This document shows, one piece after another, positions 33,247 through 42,134 of a stretch of 64,000 nt of DNA. The position numbers were made by a program, and so were the translations under genes. Under the pieces are notes generated by a model. It saw only the letters and a program-made list of their open reading frames with translations, was not told the DNA's origin and did no database searches. The first letter of the stretch is position 1. Each line of letters begins with the position of its first letter. Location: positions 62,001-126,000 of the forward strand of contig NZ_JASMWN010000017.1 in the NCBI RefSeq assembly GCF_032595355.1, written 5' to 3'. Source of the DNA: Sedimentitalea todarodis (lineage in GTDB: Bacteria > Pseudomonadota > Alphaproteobacteria > Rhodobacterales > Rhodobacteraceae).

Positions 33247-33274
33247 GTCGTGCCGGCTGGCGTAAAGTACGGGC

Positions 33275-33688
33275 ATGAACTCAGCATCCAATGCAGGATA
33301 TTCCGGAACACCCCTGATCAGGAAACTGGGGTTCAAGCCAGGCTGGTGCGTTCGGGTGTTACACGCGCCAGAGGGATACGAGGGTCTGTTGGCGGCCGAC
33401 CCCAGCGTGAAGCTGGATCATTCAGGTGGGCAGGCCGTATACGACGCGGTGCACCTGTTTCTGCGCAATACTGACGGGATCGCCACGGCGACGGAACGGG
33501 GCATCGCACTGCTGAAACCCGGCGGTATGATCTGGCTGTCCTGGGCCAAGAAATCCTCGACGCTGCATGCTGGCGTGACCGAAGACGATCTGCGCGCGGC
33601 GGTTCTGCCTTTGGGTTGGGTGGATGTAAAGGTCTGCGCCGTGGATGCGGATTGGTCCGGTCTGAAATTTCTCAAGAGACGTGGCTGA
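33275..33688 (+). CDS. DUF3052 family protein
   Basis: A 137-residue cytoplasmic protein of the DUF3052 family. The landmarks are AGYSGTPLIRKLGFKPG, IWLSWAKKSS and VDVKVCAVDADWSGLKF. No catalytic residues are known to me; the fold of related proteins resembles a degraded methyltransferase. It lies between the operon terminator and a periplasmic protease gene. Confidence 0.85.
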   Translation: MNSASNAGYSGTPLIRKLGFKPGWCVRVLHAPEGYEGLLAADPSVKLDHSGGQAVYDAVHLFLRNTDGIATATERGIALLKPGGMIWLSWAKKSSTLHAGVTEDDLRAAVLPLGWVDVKVCAVDADWSGLKFLKRRG

Positions 33689-33750
33689 GCCGCGGCGCTT
33701 GCAATTCCTTGGTCCGGCTCGCATATCAGGGCGAAAATGTGAGGCGTCAA

Positions 33751-35133
33751 ATGATCCGTACCCTGCTGTTGTTTCTGACATTGACCTTTTCGCTGCCTGT
33801 ACAGGCAGAGACCCGTGTGCCGCTATCGCAGGCCGAGGTTTCCGTGGGGTTTGCGCCGCTGGTCAGGCAGGCCGCACCGGCCGTGGTCAATATATACGCC
33901 CGTCGCGTGGTGGCAGCACAGCCGACCCCGTTCATGAACGATCCGTTTTTCAAGGATTTCTTTCGTGGCTTTGGAAATCCACAGCCGCGTGTGCAGAACT
34001 CGCTGGGTTCGGGCGTGATCCTGTCAGAGGACGGGATCGTCGTGTCCAATTTTCACGTGGTCGGCATGGCCACCGACATCCGCGTAGTGTTGGCGGACCG
34101 TCGCGAATACAAAGCGCGGGTTCTGTTGGGAGATGAAGAGGCCGATGTAGCGATCCTGCAGCTTGAAGAGGCGGACGACTTGCCATTCCTCACCTTGCGC
34201 GATTCCGATCATGTCGAAGTCGGCGAACTGGCCATGGCCATCGGCAACCCGTTTGGCATCGGTCAGACGGTGACCAGCGGCATTGTTTCGGGGCTGGCGC
34301 GCTCCGGTGCCGCCACCGGGCAGGCGCGGGGGTACTTCATTCAGACCGATGCCGCCGTCAATCCCGGCAACTCCGGTGGCGCGCTGATCGATGTGAACGC
34401 AAACCTGATTGGCATCAATACCTCGATCCTCAGCCGTTCGGGTGGGTCCAACGGGATCGGATTCGCGATTCCTGCCAACCTGGTGGCGGAATTCGTGCAT
34501 CAGGCGCGTCTGGGCGCGGAACGCTTTGAACGGCCCTGGGCGGGCATGTCCGGGCAGCAGGTCAATTCCGATCTGGCCGAGTCACTTGGTCTGTCGGTGC
34601 CCGATGGCATCGTCATCACCGAACTGCACGAGGCCAGCCCCTTTGCACAGGCGGGACTGGGTGTCGGAGATGTGATCACCCATGTGGATGATCAACCGGT
34701 GAACTCTCCTGCGGAAATGCTGTTCCGGATGACGGTCGCGGGCATCGGTCAGGACGCGCGCATCACGTGGATGCACGACGCCGAGGAACGACAGAGCGTT
34801 GTGGCAATGTCGCAGGCCCCTGACGAGCCTGCTGCGAAAGAGCGCAAGCTGAGCGAAGCGACTGTGTTGCCGGACCTGACCGTGGCGCTGGCCAATCCAG
34901 CGGTCATCGCGCGGTTTGGCCTTCCCTTGAACACCGAAGGGGTGATCGTGACCGATCCTGGCCCACTAGGCGCGCGGGTTGGACTTCAGACCGGCGATGT
35001 GATCCGCTCCATCAATCGGGACGAGATCGAGAGCAGCGTTGATGTCGAGGACGCGCTGACCCGCCCCGGACGCAGCGTGCAGCTCGACCTGATGCGGCGC
35101 GGCCAGAGGCTTAGTTTACGCTTCCGGCTCTAG
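33751..35133 (+). CDS. Periplasmic Do/DegP-like serine endoprotease
   Basis: A 460-residue HtrA-family protease. A Sec signal peptide (MIRTLLLFLTLTFSLPVQA) sends it to the periplasm. The catalytic triad is H102 (NFHVVG), D132 (ADVAIL) and S208 (GNSGGAL). Two PDZ domains follow, the first after about residue 265 and the second near the C-terminus (GVIVTDPGPLGARVGLQTGD). The ATG at 33751 matches the signal peptide start. It degrades or refolds misfolded envelope proteins. The 170 bp after it hold no gene. Confidence 0.95.
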   Translation: MIRTLLLFLTLTFSLPVQAETRVPLSQAEVSVGFAPLVRQAAPAVVNIYARRVVAAQPTPFMNDPFFKDFFRGFGNPQPRVQNSLGSGVILSEDGIVVSNFHVVGMATDIRVVLADRREYKARVLLGDEEADVAILQLEEADDLPFLTLRDSDHVEVGELAMAIGNPFGIGQTVTSGIVSGLARSGAATGQARGYFIQTDAAVNPGNSGGALIDVNANLIGINTSILSRSGGSNGIGFAIPANLVAEFVHQARLGAERFERPWAGMSGQQVNSDLAESLGLSVPDGIVITELHEASPFAQAGLGVGDVITHVDDQPVNSPAEMLFRMTVAGIGQDARITWMHDAEERQSVVAMSQAPDEPAAKERKLSEATVLPDLTVALANPAVIARFGLPLNTEGVIVTDPGPLGARVGLQTGDVIRSINRDEIESSVDVEDALTRPGRSVQLDLMRRGQRLSLRFRL

Positions 35134-35303
35134 CCCCGGGCCAATCAGATGGACCCCGACGAACCGGCGCGACCTGCGGCCAGAACCCGGTCTCATTGGC
35201 CGAGGTGATCGCTTTATCAGGGGCCAATTCAGAGCGTTACTTCAGGTCAGCGCGGAGCCCTAACCAACATTTGCCGCGACTTGCGCCAGTTTCGGCCCGG
35301 GGG

Positions 35304-36656
35304 TCATGCCCGAGATGAACCGCGATCTGACTGCGCCAATTCCACAGATTTTCGGACGGCGGCCAAAACGGCGGCCAGTTCACGTTTCGGAACCCCGCCA
35401 AAGGCCAGCCGCAAGGCCTGCGGAACCGCGCCGCTGGTCGCGAACGGTTCAGCGCCCGATACCGAAATCCCTTCTGCCTTCAAACGGCTGACGATCGGCT
35501 CAGCACGTACCGTCTTGTCCAAGGGCAACCAGGCGAAGCCGGCATTGCGATGCGATACGATAGGTAAATCTCCCAGGGCGGACCGGCAAATCCTTTGCCG
35601 TTCGGCCCCGTCGCGCCGTCGGATTTCTTCGGATGCCCTCAGCGTGCCGTCCTCGATCCAGCTTGTCACCAATCCCGAGATCAGCGCCGGGGCGTTCCAG
35701 GTGGTTGCCCTTATCGCTTCAAGCAATGGGTCGATACTGGGCGCCGGAGCGATTACATATCCCAGACGCAACCCCGTGGCGATGCTCTTGGAAAACCCGC
35801 TGACATGCACGGTCCGTTCAGGGGCAAGCGCCAGAAAGGCGGGTGGTGGATCGGGTTCCAGAAACGCATAGGCGGCGTCTTCTATGATGATCAGATCATG
35901 CACTTGCGCAACCTTGATCATGCGAACGCGCGTTGGCTCGTCCATCACTGATCCCAGTGGATTATGGACGGTTGGCATCAGATAGACCGCCTTGATCTGC
36001 CTGATGCGACATTGACGATCCAGATCATCAGGGTTCATTATACCCTGCTGCCCTTTGACCGGAACAAGATCCAAGCCCTGTACCGCCGCAACCGACTTGA
36101 AGCCGGGATAGGTCAGGGTATCGGCCGCCACGGTATCACCGGCCCGCAGCAGTCCAAACGCGGTGATCGCCAGACCATGCTGACCGCCGGACGTCACCAA
36201 GAGGCGCTCTGGATCAACCGGGCCAAGGGTCGGATCAAGGCTTTCAGCGATGATCCGGCGTTCATGGATGCGCCCGCCATGCGGCTGGTAGCGTAGCATC
36301 GCTTCCAGATCGCCTGCCGTCGCCATTTTGCGAAGCCCGGAACGCAAAGAGTCAGCGTCACCGTCGTCGCCCGGCATGTTGAACACAAGATCGACAAGGC
36401 CATCAGTTGGTGTTTGGTGAACGCCCAACGTCACGGGCAGGCCAAGATCCCGCACGAAGGTGCCACGTCCCGCCTCGCCGACAACAATGCCCCGACGCTC
36501 GAGCTCTCGATAGACACGGGTGGCTGTCGCCAGGGCGATATCAAACTGTTCGGCAAAGGCCCGATGCGTTGGCAATCTCGTTCCCGGAGCAACTTCTCCC
36601 GTCTGGATCGCACGCGCCAGAACATCGGCAAGTTGGAGGTATCTGGCTTTCGGCAT
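35304..36656 (-). CDS. MocR-type GntR regulator with aminotransferase-like domain
   Basis: A 450-residue transcription factor. Residues 1-70 are a GntR winged helix (LADVLARAIQTGEVAPGTRL, then ATRVYRELERRGIVVGEAGRGTFV). The rest is a class I aminotransferase-like domain with SGGQHGL, VHNPLGSV and a PLP lysine region HVSGFSKSIATGLRLGY. Such regulators sense an amine or amino acid through PLP. It is divergent from an MFS transporter gene, probably its target. Confidence 0.92.
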   Translation of the reverse strand: MPKARYLQLADVLARAIQTGEVAPGTRLPTHRAFAEQFDIALATATRVYRELERRGIVVGEAGRGTFVRDLGLPVTLGVHQTPTDGLVDLVFNMPGDDGDADSLRSGLRKMATAGDLEAMLRYQPHGGRIHERRIIAESLDPTLGPVDPERLLVTSGGQHGLAITAFGLLRAGDTVAADTLTYPGFKSVAAVQGLDLVPVKGQQGIMNPDDLDRQCRIRQIKAVYLMPTVHNPLGSVMDEPTRVRMIKVAQVHDLIIIEDAAYAFLEPDPPPAFLALAPERTVHVSGFSKSIATGLRLGYVIAPAPSIDPLLEAIRATTWNAPALISGLVTSWIEDGTLRASEEIRRRDGAERQRICRSALGDLPIVSHRNAGFAWLPLDKTVRAEPIVSRLKAEGISVSGAEPFATSGAVPQALRLAFGGVPKRELAAVLAAVRKSVELAQSDRGSSRA

Positions 36657-36674
36657 GTCCCCACTGTATTTAGT

Positions 36675-36690
36675 ACAATTAAAAAATTGT
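36675..36690. promoter_or_regulatory. AT-rich inverted repeat between the MocR and MFS genes
   Basis: ACAATT (36675-36680) and AATTGT (36685-36690) form a palindrome with a 4-nt spacer in the 88-bp divergent promoter region, 19 bp upstream of the MocR start. Candidate operator. Confidence 0.4.
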
Positions 36691-36744
36691 CATGTTTCTG
36701 TCTTCCCGGCATTTGGATTTCAAGTCAATTCCCAAGGTGTTTCC

Positions 36745-37908
36745 ATGACAAAGCGCATCCCTGCCTCCTTGCTGGCCTTCTGCCTTTTCACAGTGACATC
36801 GGCGGTGAACCTTCAGGCTCCGCTTTATGAGGTGTACACGGCCGAAAGTGATGTCGGGGCAACAGCTGTCACAATCGCATTCGCGGCATATGTCGGTGGC
36901 CTCATGCCGACATTGTTGCTGCTTGGTGGGCTGTCGGACCGGATTGGAAGGCGTAGTCCCATTGCTCTGGCTTTGCTGCTCGGGGCAGGGGCGACAGCGC
37001 TTCTGGTGCAGGATCCAAGCTGGAAAAGCCTCGTTGTCGCGCGGCTGCTGCTTGGGGTCGGAACCGGCCTCGCCACGACCGCCGGAACGGCCTACATGAC
37101 AGAAATTCTTGGCGAAGATCGGACGCGGAATGCCGCACTTGTCGTCACATCGGCGACATCGCTTGGCTTCGGGGGAGGCGCATTGGCGACCGGTATCAGC
37201 CTTGGCCTTCAAGGTCCGACGCTGCTTCCGGCCAGTTACGTTGCCTTGTTCGTCGCGGCACCGCTCCTTGCGCTAATTGCCTTGGGGTTGCCTCGAGTCG
37301 ATCACCCCAAGCGCGTGTCGCCCCTGCGGTTGCCGGTGTTTCCGCAAGGCACTTGGGTGTTTGGGGCGTCGATGGCCTTGGCATGGTCCACCACAGGCAT
37401 GACAATCGCGGTGGTGCCGCTGGAGTTGGCAGCAAACGGCCTCGGGGGCTGGATCGGATTGGTGGTCTTTCTGGCGATCTTTGTGGGCTTTCTCTGCCAG
37501 CCAATCGCACGGCGCATGACCAACGACCAATCCCTCACTCTAGGCTTTGTCCTGATCCCGCTCGGCTTTCTCGTCCTCGTTGTCGGCGTTTGGCTGCACC
37601 TTCTTGCTCTGGTGTTGATCGGAACCTGCATCACCAGTGCGGCGAGTTACGGGTTCAGCTACCTCGCGTCGCTGGCAGGGGTCTCTCTACGTGCTCCGAA
37701 CGACCGGGCGCGGGCGACGGCCGGATTGTTCGTCTATGCGTACTTTGGCTTTTCACTTCCAGTGATCGCGAGCGGCGCTTTGGCCGATATGCTGGGCCTG
37801 CTGACTGCGATGATCGTGTTCGCGGTCGCTCAGATCACGGTCACGGCATTGATCGTCATCCTGTGGAAACGACGGCCGACATTCCATTCGACGAACTTCT
37901 CGGCATGA
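36745..37908 (+). CDS. MFS transporter
   Basis: A 387-residue major facilitator with about twelve hydrophobic segments. The motif A loop between helices 2 and 3 is GGLSDRIGRRSPI. Charged residues inside the membrane part are few, so a proton-driven exporter of small molecules is plausible. The ATG at 36745 has AAGGTG upstream and gives a clean first helix (MTKRIPASLLAFCLFTVTSA). Likely controlled by the divergent MocR protein. Confidence 0.9.
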   Translation: MTKRIPASLLAFCLFTVTSAVNLQAPLYEVYTAESDVGATAVTIAFAAYVGGLMPTLLLLGGLSDRIGRRSPIALALLLGAGATALLVQDPSWKSLVVARLLLGVGTGLATTAGTAYMTEILGEDRTRNAALVVTSATSLGFGGGALATGISLGLQGPTLLPASYVALFVAAPLLALIALGLPRVDHPKRVSPLRLPVFPQGTWVFGASMALAWSTTGMTIAVVPLELAANGLGGWIGLVVFLAIFVGFLCQPIARRMTNDQSLTLGFVLIPLGFLVLVVGVWLHLLALVLIGTCITSAASYGFSYLASLAGVSLRAPNDRARATAGLFVYAYFGFSLPVIASGALADMLGLLTAMIVFAVAQITVTALIVILWKRRPTFHSTNFSA

Positions 37909-38064
37909 TGAAAGCGTACTCAGGCTGCGTTCAACCTGGTGGCGCGTCATTGCATCTACCTCCGCCCCAAATCTGACGTTTTTCTGGAGGTGTCTCGCAA
38001 ATCCGTAGACATCAACGACACTTTTGGAAACAGGGGACTGTTCCATTGACTGGCTTCAGGGTAG

Positions 38065-38676
38065 ATGAAGATCATGTCTGAACTATCTATGAAACCGGCG
38101 GAGATTGCCGCTCTCCTCGCAGAGGAGATCATCAGGGGTGATATTGCTGAGGGTGCCCGGCTTGCGCAGGATCACATAGCTGAACGCTTCAAGTGCAGTC
38201 ATGTCCCGGCCCGGGAGGCGCTTCAACGTCTGGTACAGATGGAACTCGCGACGTTTATCCCCAAACGTGGTGTGAGAGCGTTTTCCTTGAGTGACGAAGA
38301 TCTGGACGACATCGTGGAAATGAGGCTTGCACTGGAGCCGCTCGCTTTGGCGAAAGCCATTGCCAACATCACGCCAGAGGCCCTGGAGGAAATGGAAGCC
38401 TTTCGGCTGGCATGCGACAACGCCAGTGACGCGATTTCCTGGGAAAAGGCGAATCGGCAGTTTCACCTGGCAATCCTGCGACCCTGTGCGCGGCCTCTCC
38501 TGCTGGACCGCATCGAACAACTTCAACGTCTTTCGGCGCGACGATTTCATGCCAGATGGCGTGAAGCATGGCGGAACACTTCGGACAAGGATCACGTCGC
38601 TATCCTGCACGCTATGGCGCTGCGCGACGGGAAAATGGCGACAAGAATCTTAGAGAGGCATCTCTCGCGCAGATGA
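38065..38676 (+). CDS. bioR: GntR family regulator, probable biotin regulator BioR
   Basis: A 203-residue GntR/FCD regulator. The winged helix is at about 9-75 (IAALLAEEIIRGDIAEGARL, VPAREALQRLVQMEL) and an FCD-type ligand domain follows (VEMRLALEPLALAKA, FHLAIL). In alphaproteobacteria BioR is a GntR protein commonly linked to bioY and boxes of the TTATCTATAA type. Here bioY is the next gene and two near-matches to that box lie between them. The assignment rests on context and these boxes. ATG 38074 is an alternative start. Confidence 0.75.
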   Translation: MKIMSELSMKPAEIAALLAEEIIRGDIAEGARLAQDHIAERFKCSHVPAREALQRLVQMELATFIPKRGVRAFSLSDEDLDDIVEMRLALEPLALAKAIANITPEALEEMEAFRLACDNASDAISWEKANRQFHLAILRPCARPLLLDRIEQLQRLSARRFHARWREAWRNTSDKDHVAILHAMALRDGKMATRILERHLSRR

Positions 38677-38696
38677 TTCAATGACGGCCTTGCAGA

Positions 38697-38747
38697 TAAT
38701 CTATAGTTTACATACAAATTGGAATTTCAACCCGATTTAATAGATAA
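38697..38747 (+). promoter_or_regulatory. Two candidate BioR boxes upstream of bioY
   Basis: TAATCTATAG at 38697-38706 and TAATAGATAA at 38738-38747 match the remembered BioR consensus TTATCTATAA, or its complement TTATAGATAA, at 8 of 10 and 9 of 10 positions. The second ends 16 bp before the bioY ATG, next to the ribosome site, where a bound repressor would block expression. Confidence 0.6.
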
Positions 38748-38763
38748 CGTAAGGAAGTCCCCA

Positions 38764-39354
38764 ATGCCTTCACCTACGACTGCAACTGTCTATCAAAACC
38801 TCAATGTGTTGAACTTGCAGAGCCGACCTGTATTGTGGAAAGTTGCTGCCGTCTTTTTCGGCACGGTTTTTCTCGCAGTGTCGTCTTATATTGAAGTTCC
38901 AATGGTACCTGTTCCGGTCACGATGCAAACATTTGCTGTTATGCTCGTCGGCGCACTCTATGGCTGGCGTTTGGGTGGTATCACAATCGCAGCCTGGTTG
39001 ATGGAGGGTGCCCTTGGATTGCCGGTCCTGGCGGGGGGCGCGGCTGGGGCGCTCCATTTCATGGGACCAACTGGCGGCTATCTCTTTGCGTTCCCGGTCG
39101 CGGGGATGGTTGTCGGGTGGTTGGCCGAGCGCGGATGGAATGGCCACCGCGTTTGGATGGCGTTTCTTTCTATGCTTGTCGGCAACGCGCTCTGCCTCGT
39201 CTTGGGTGCCACATGGCTTGCTGTCCTGATCGGTGTTGAAAAGGCGATTGTGGCCGGTGTGCTTCCGTTCCTGATCGGCGCGGTCCTCAAGTCGGGCCTT
39301 GGCGCGATGACTCTCAAACTGTTGACGCGCCACACCAAGCGAAGCGGCGAATGA
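38764..39354 (+). CDS. bioY: Biotin transporter substrate-specific component BioY
   Basis: A 196-residue membrane protein with six hydrophobic segments. Signature stretches are VPMVPVPVTMQTFAVMLVGA and GPTGGYLFAFP. It captures biotin and works as an ECF-type importer; bioM and bioN are not nearby, so it may act alone or with a shared energising module. AAGGA precedes the ATG at 38764. The stop overlaps the DUF1284 gene. Confidence 0.95.
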   Translation: MPSPTTATVYQNLNVLNLQSRPVLWKVAAVFFGTVFLAVSSYIEVPMVPVPVTMQTFAVMLVGALYGWRLGGITIAAWLMEGALGLPVLAGGAAGALHFMGPTGGYLFAFPVAGMVVGWLAERGWNGHRVWMAFLSMLVGNALCLVLGATWLAVLIGVEKAIVAGVLPFLIGAVLKSGLGAMTLKLLTRHTKRSGE

Positions 39355-39767
39355 CGGTACGCCTGCGCGCGCACCATCTTCTTTGTATCCTTACCTACGT
39401 CGGAAGGGGGTACAGCCCCGCGTTCACGGAGAACATGAACGTGATCGCGGGGCGCATTGCTGCCGGGGAGAGTATCGAGATCGTAGCGGGCCCCGATGAT
39501 ATCTGCGCCCCGCGTCTGGATGAAGCTGACATGCATTGCTTCGACAACGGTGTTTACAATCGAGACCTGCAGGCGGCCCGGGATGTGAGCCGGATACTGC
39601 ATACATTCGTGCACCCCGGAGCAAAGCTCTCTCTGGACACGCACTCGTTGAGGCGGCTTCGGGTGGCCTTCGCGCAAGGTCAGGTAAGATCGGCCTGCAG
39701 CAATTGTCAGTGGGGCGAACTGTGCACTGCCATTGCCGAAAACGACTATGACGGGACATTTGTCTGA
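39351..39767 (+). CDS. DUF1284 family protein
   Basis: A 138-residue protein with the DUF1284 pattern: RLRAHHLLCILTYVGRGYS at the start, then a cysteine-rich part (DDICAP, MHCFDN and SACSNCQWGELC). The cysteines may bind a metal or iron-sulfur cluster. The ATG overlaps the bioY stop, so it may be linked to biotin uptake or use. No known function. Confidence 0.85.
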   Translation: MTVRLRAHHLLCILTYVGRGYSPAFTENMNVIAGRIAAGESIEIVAGPDDICAPRLDEADMHCFDNGVYNRDLQAARDVSRILHTFVHPGAKLSLDTHSLRRLRVAFAQGQVRSACSNCQWGELCTAIAENDYDGTFV

Positions 39768-39886
39768 CGCAATTTCGTTTGCGGCGCATGATTGGCCGCC
39801 CGCCAGCGCTCAAGCCTGCAGCGTGATGCCGCAATTTTGCAAGACCGCCTCAGACACCGGCTTTGTCACCTGTATCCGGACACAGC

Positions 39887-40438
39887 TTAGTGGCACATCA
39901 ATTGCAGATAGCCGCGAGTATCGGCGAACATCTCATAGAAAAGCGACATCGGAGTCGGCCAGGGCGGGGTCAGCGCCGCTTCGGTTTCGCCCGTCTCGAA
40001 CTTCAAAACGGCATCATGTTTTTTTGCCAGGTACTGCATGCGCTTGTTTTCTTTCAGGCAAAGCATGTGAAGCGACTTGATGTTACGGTTTTGTGCGGCG
40101 GTGATGCCACGGTCGAACAACGCATCGCCGAGTCCCTTCTCCTGCCATTCAGGTTCGACCAAGAGAGCGATTTCCGCCGCTCGGGGCCATTTGTCCTGAA
40201 GGACGCGCAGCTCGGTGATCCCGCGCAACGTTTGATCGGGGAACGCGCCATAAGCCACTGTGTCCTTGGACAGAATGCCTTCGGCGTAGCTCTTCAGATA
40301 GTCATCATCCACCGGTGCAAAGAACCTGAGGCGGCGAGTTTGCAGGTCCATCCTTTGAAAAAAGTCGACCAATGTTGCTTGGTCAGACTGCCACAATCGC
40401 CGTATGTTGGGTTGGGTATGGTCTGTATCAGTATTCAT
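39887..40438 (-). CDS. GNAT family N-acetyltransferase
   Basis: A 183-residue acetyltransferase with the acetyl-CoA loop EWQEKGLGDALF in the middle and an N-terminal half (LVDFFQRMDLQTRRLRFFAP) like the acetyltransferase domain attached to acyl-CoA synthetase/PatZ proteins. It may acetylate protein lysines, but this is only by resemblance. It converges with the DUF1284 gene. A 19-bp palindrome sits 66 bp upstream of its start. Confidence 0.82.
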   Translation of the reverse strand: MNTDTDHTQPNIRRLWQSDQATLVDFFQRMDLQTRRLRFFAPVDDDYLKSYAEGILSKDTVAYGAFPDQTLRGITELRVLQDKWPRAAEIALLVEPEWQEKGLGDALFDRGITAAQNRNIKSLHMLCLKENKRMQYLAKKHDAVLKFETGETEAALTPPWPTPMSLFYEMFADTRGYLQLMCH

Positions 40439-40503
40439 GAATGCCGACCTTCGATGCTGAACCAGCTATGCTGGCAACTTGTGTGGCCTCCCTCAAGGTA
40501 TAT

Positions 40504-40522
40504 AATGCTGCAATGCAGCATT
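40504..40522. promoter_or_regulatory. 19-bp palindrome upstream of the GNAT gene
   Basis: AATGCTGCA and TGCAGCATT are perfect 9-bp arms around one central A. It lies in the 197-bp AT-richer gap between the GNAT gene and rarA. A TATAAT sequence at 40501-40506 abuts it on the plus strand. Confidence 0.6.
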
Positions 40523-40635
40523 GTCCAGTAGCACGAAACACTGATTGCCTGTCCGATTGCAGATGTTGCTTCCTGTGCCCCGCCCGAACATATGTAGGAA
40601 CGGAACATAAAATACTGGAATTATTATATTTTCTT

Positions 40636-41967
40636 CTAAACTGAATTTCCTTTCCGCTTCTCCCGCAGCCTCGCAAAATACTCCAACCGTTTCTTCATCT
40701 CGCGTTCGTAGCCGCGCTCTGGCGGCGCGTAAAAGGCGGTGCGCTCCATGTCATCGGGAAAATAGTGTTGTCCTGAAAAGCTGTCCTTGGCGTCGTGATC
40801 GTAGGCATAGCCATCGCCGTACCCCTGATCTTTCATGAGCGCCGTCGGTGCGTTCAGGATGTGTTTTGGCGGTGGCTCGGAGCCGGTCCGTTTCGCCAAA
40901 CTCATGGCTTGCTTGAACGCAACATAGGCCGCATTGGATTTCGGCGCCAACGCGAGGTAGATAACGGCCTGCCCAAGGGCCAGCTCGCCTTCCGGTGAAC
41001 CAAGGCGCTCGTATGTTTCCCAGGCATCCAGACAAAGACGAATCGCCTGCGGATCTGCCAATCCGATGTCTTCCGTCGCCATGCGTGTCATCCGGCGTGC
41101 GAGAAAACGGGGGTCTTCGCCAGCAGTGAGCATCCGTGCCAGCCAGTACATTGCGGCATCCGGATCGGATCCGCGGACCGACTTGTGCAAGGCCGAAATC
41201 AAATTGTAGTGGCCATCACCAGATTTGTCATACTGGGCGGCACGTCGCTGTAACCTTGCCGCCAGGACTTTTGCGCCAAGTGGCGTGTCAGATGCGATTG
41301 TTGAGACTTGCTCTATCAGATTCAGGAGTGCGCGCCCGTCGCCATCGGCCATGTCCAGGAGTGTTGCGCGGGCGTCGGCTGCGAGGGGCAGTTCCCTGCC
41401 GAGCATTTGTTCTGCTCTTTTCATCAGTTCCGCGAGCGCGGATGCATCAAGGCGACGAAGAACCAGGACCTGCGATCTGGAAAGCAAAGCGGAATTCAAC
41501 TCGAAGGAAGGGTTTTCCGTTGTTGCCCCGACGAGCACTATGGTCCCATCTTCCATATGCGGCAGAAAGCCGTCCTGCTGTGCTTTGTTGAAGCGATGAA
41601 TCTCGTCTACGAACAGCAGTGTGCCCTGTCCGATGCGCGCCCGTGTTTTTGCAGCCTCAAACACCTTTCGCAATTCGGCGACACCGGAAAAAATGGCGCT
41701 GATTTGCACGAAAGCCCGATCCGAAGCGTCGGCGAGCAATCTCGCTATTGTCGTCTTGCCGACACCGGGTGGCCCCCAAAAAATGAGCGAGGACAGTGTG
41801 TGTGACGCCAGCATTGCACCCAATGGCGCATCTGGTGACAAAAGGTGATCCTGTCCGATCACATCACTCAATCGCGTCGGTCGCAGGCGATCCGCCAATG
41901 GTCGATCGCGTGATTGGGATGTCTCTGGTGGGGGTGTGTTTGGCGCGTCGCCGAAAAGATCAGTCAT
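40636..41967 (-). CDS. rarA: Replication-associated recombination protein A (RarA/MgsA)
   Basis: A 443-residue AAA+ ATPase related to clamp loaders that acts at stalled replication forks. It has LADRLRPTRLSDVIGQDHLL at the N-terminus, Walker A GPPGVGKTT, Walker B FVDEIHRFNKAQQD and the C-terminal tetramerisation domain with DPDAAMYWLARM and GYEREMKKRLEYF. Downstream is the GNAT gene; upstream is the serine hydrolase gene. Confidence 0.96.
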   Translation of the reverse strand: MTDLFGDAPNTPPPETSQSRDRPLADRLRPTRLSDVIGQDHLLSPDAPLGAMLASHTLSSLIFWGPPGVGKTTIARLLADASDRAFVQISAIFSGVAELRKVFEAAKTRARIGQGTLLFVDEIHRFNKAQQDGFLPHMEDGTIVLVGATTENPSFELNSALLSRSQVLVLRRLDASALAELMKRAEQMLGRELPLAADARATLLDMADGDGRALLNLIEQVSTIASDTPLGAKVLAARLQRRAAQYDKSGDGHYNLISALHKSVRGSDPDAAMYWLARMLTAGEDPRFLARRMTRMATEDIGLADPQAIRLCLDAWETYERLGSPEGELALGQAVIYLALAPKSNAAYVAFKQAMSLAKRTGSEPPPKHILNAPTALMKDQGYGDGYAYDHDAKDSFSGQHYFPDDMERTAFYAPPERGYEREMKKRLEYFARLREKRKGNSV

Positions 41968-42134
41968 ACTGAGGTGTGTAGCTTACAGTTCCATCCTTGG
42001 AAATTGCGATGATGAGAATTGCCCATGGAAACGCGCATCCACAATGCTTTGATATGAAACAGGGACGGTTGTGCCGAACACCGATGAGAACAGCGGCAGG
42101 ATTACCTCGCCAAGCCGCGCATACAGTGCTGCGG

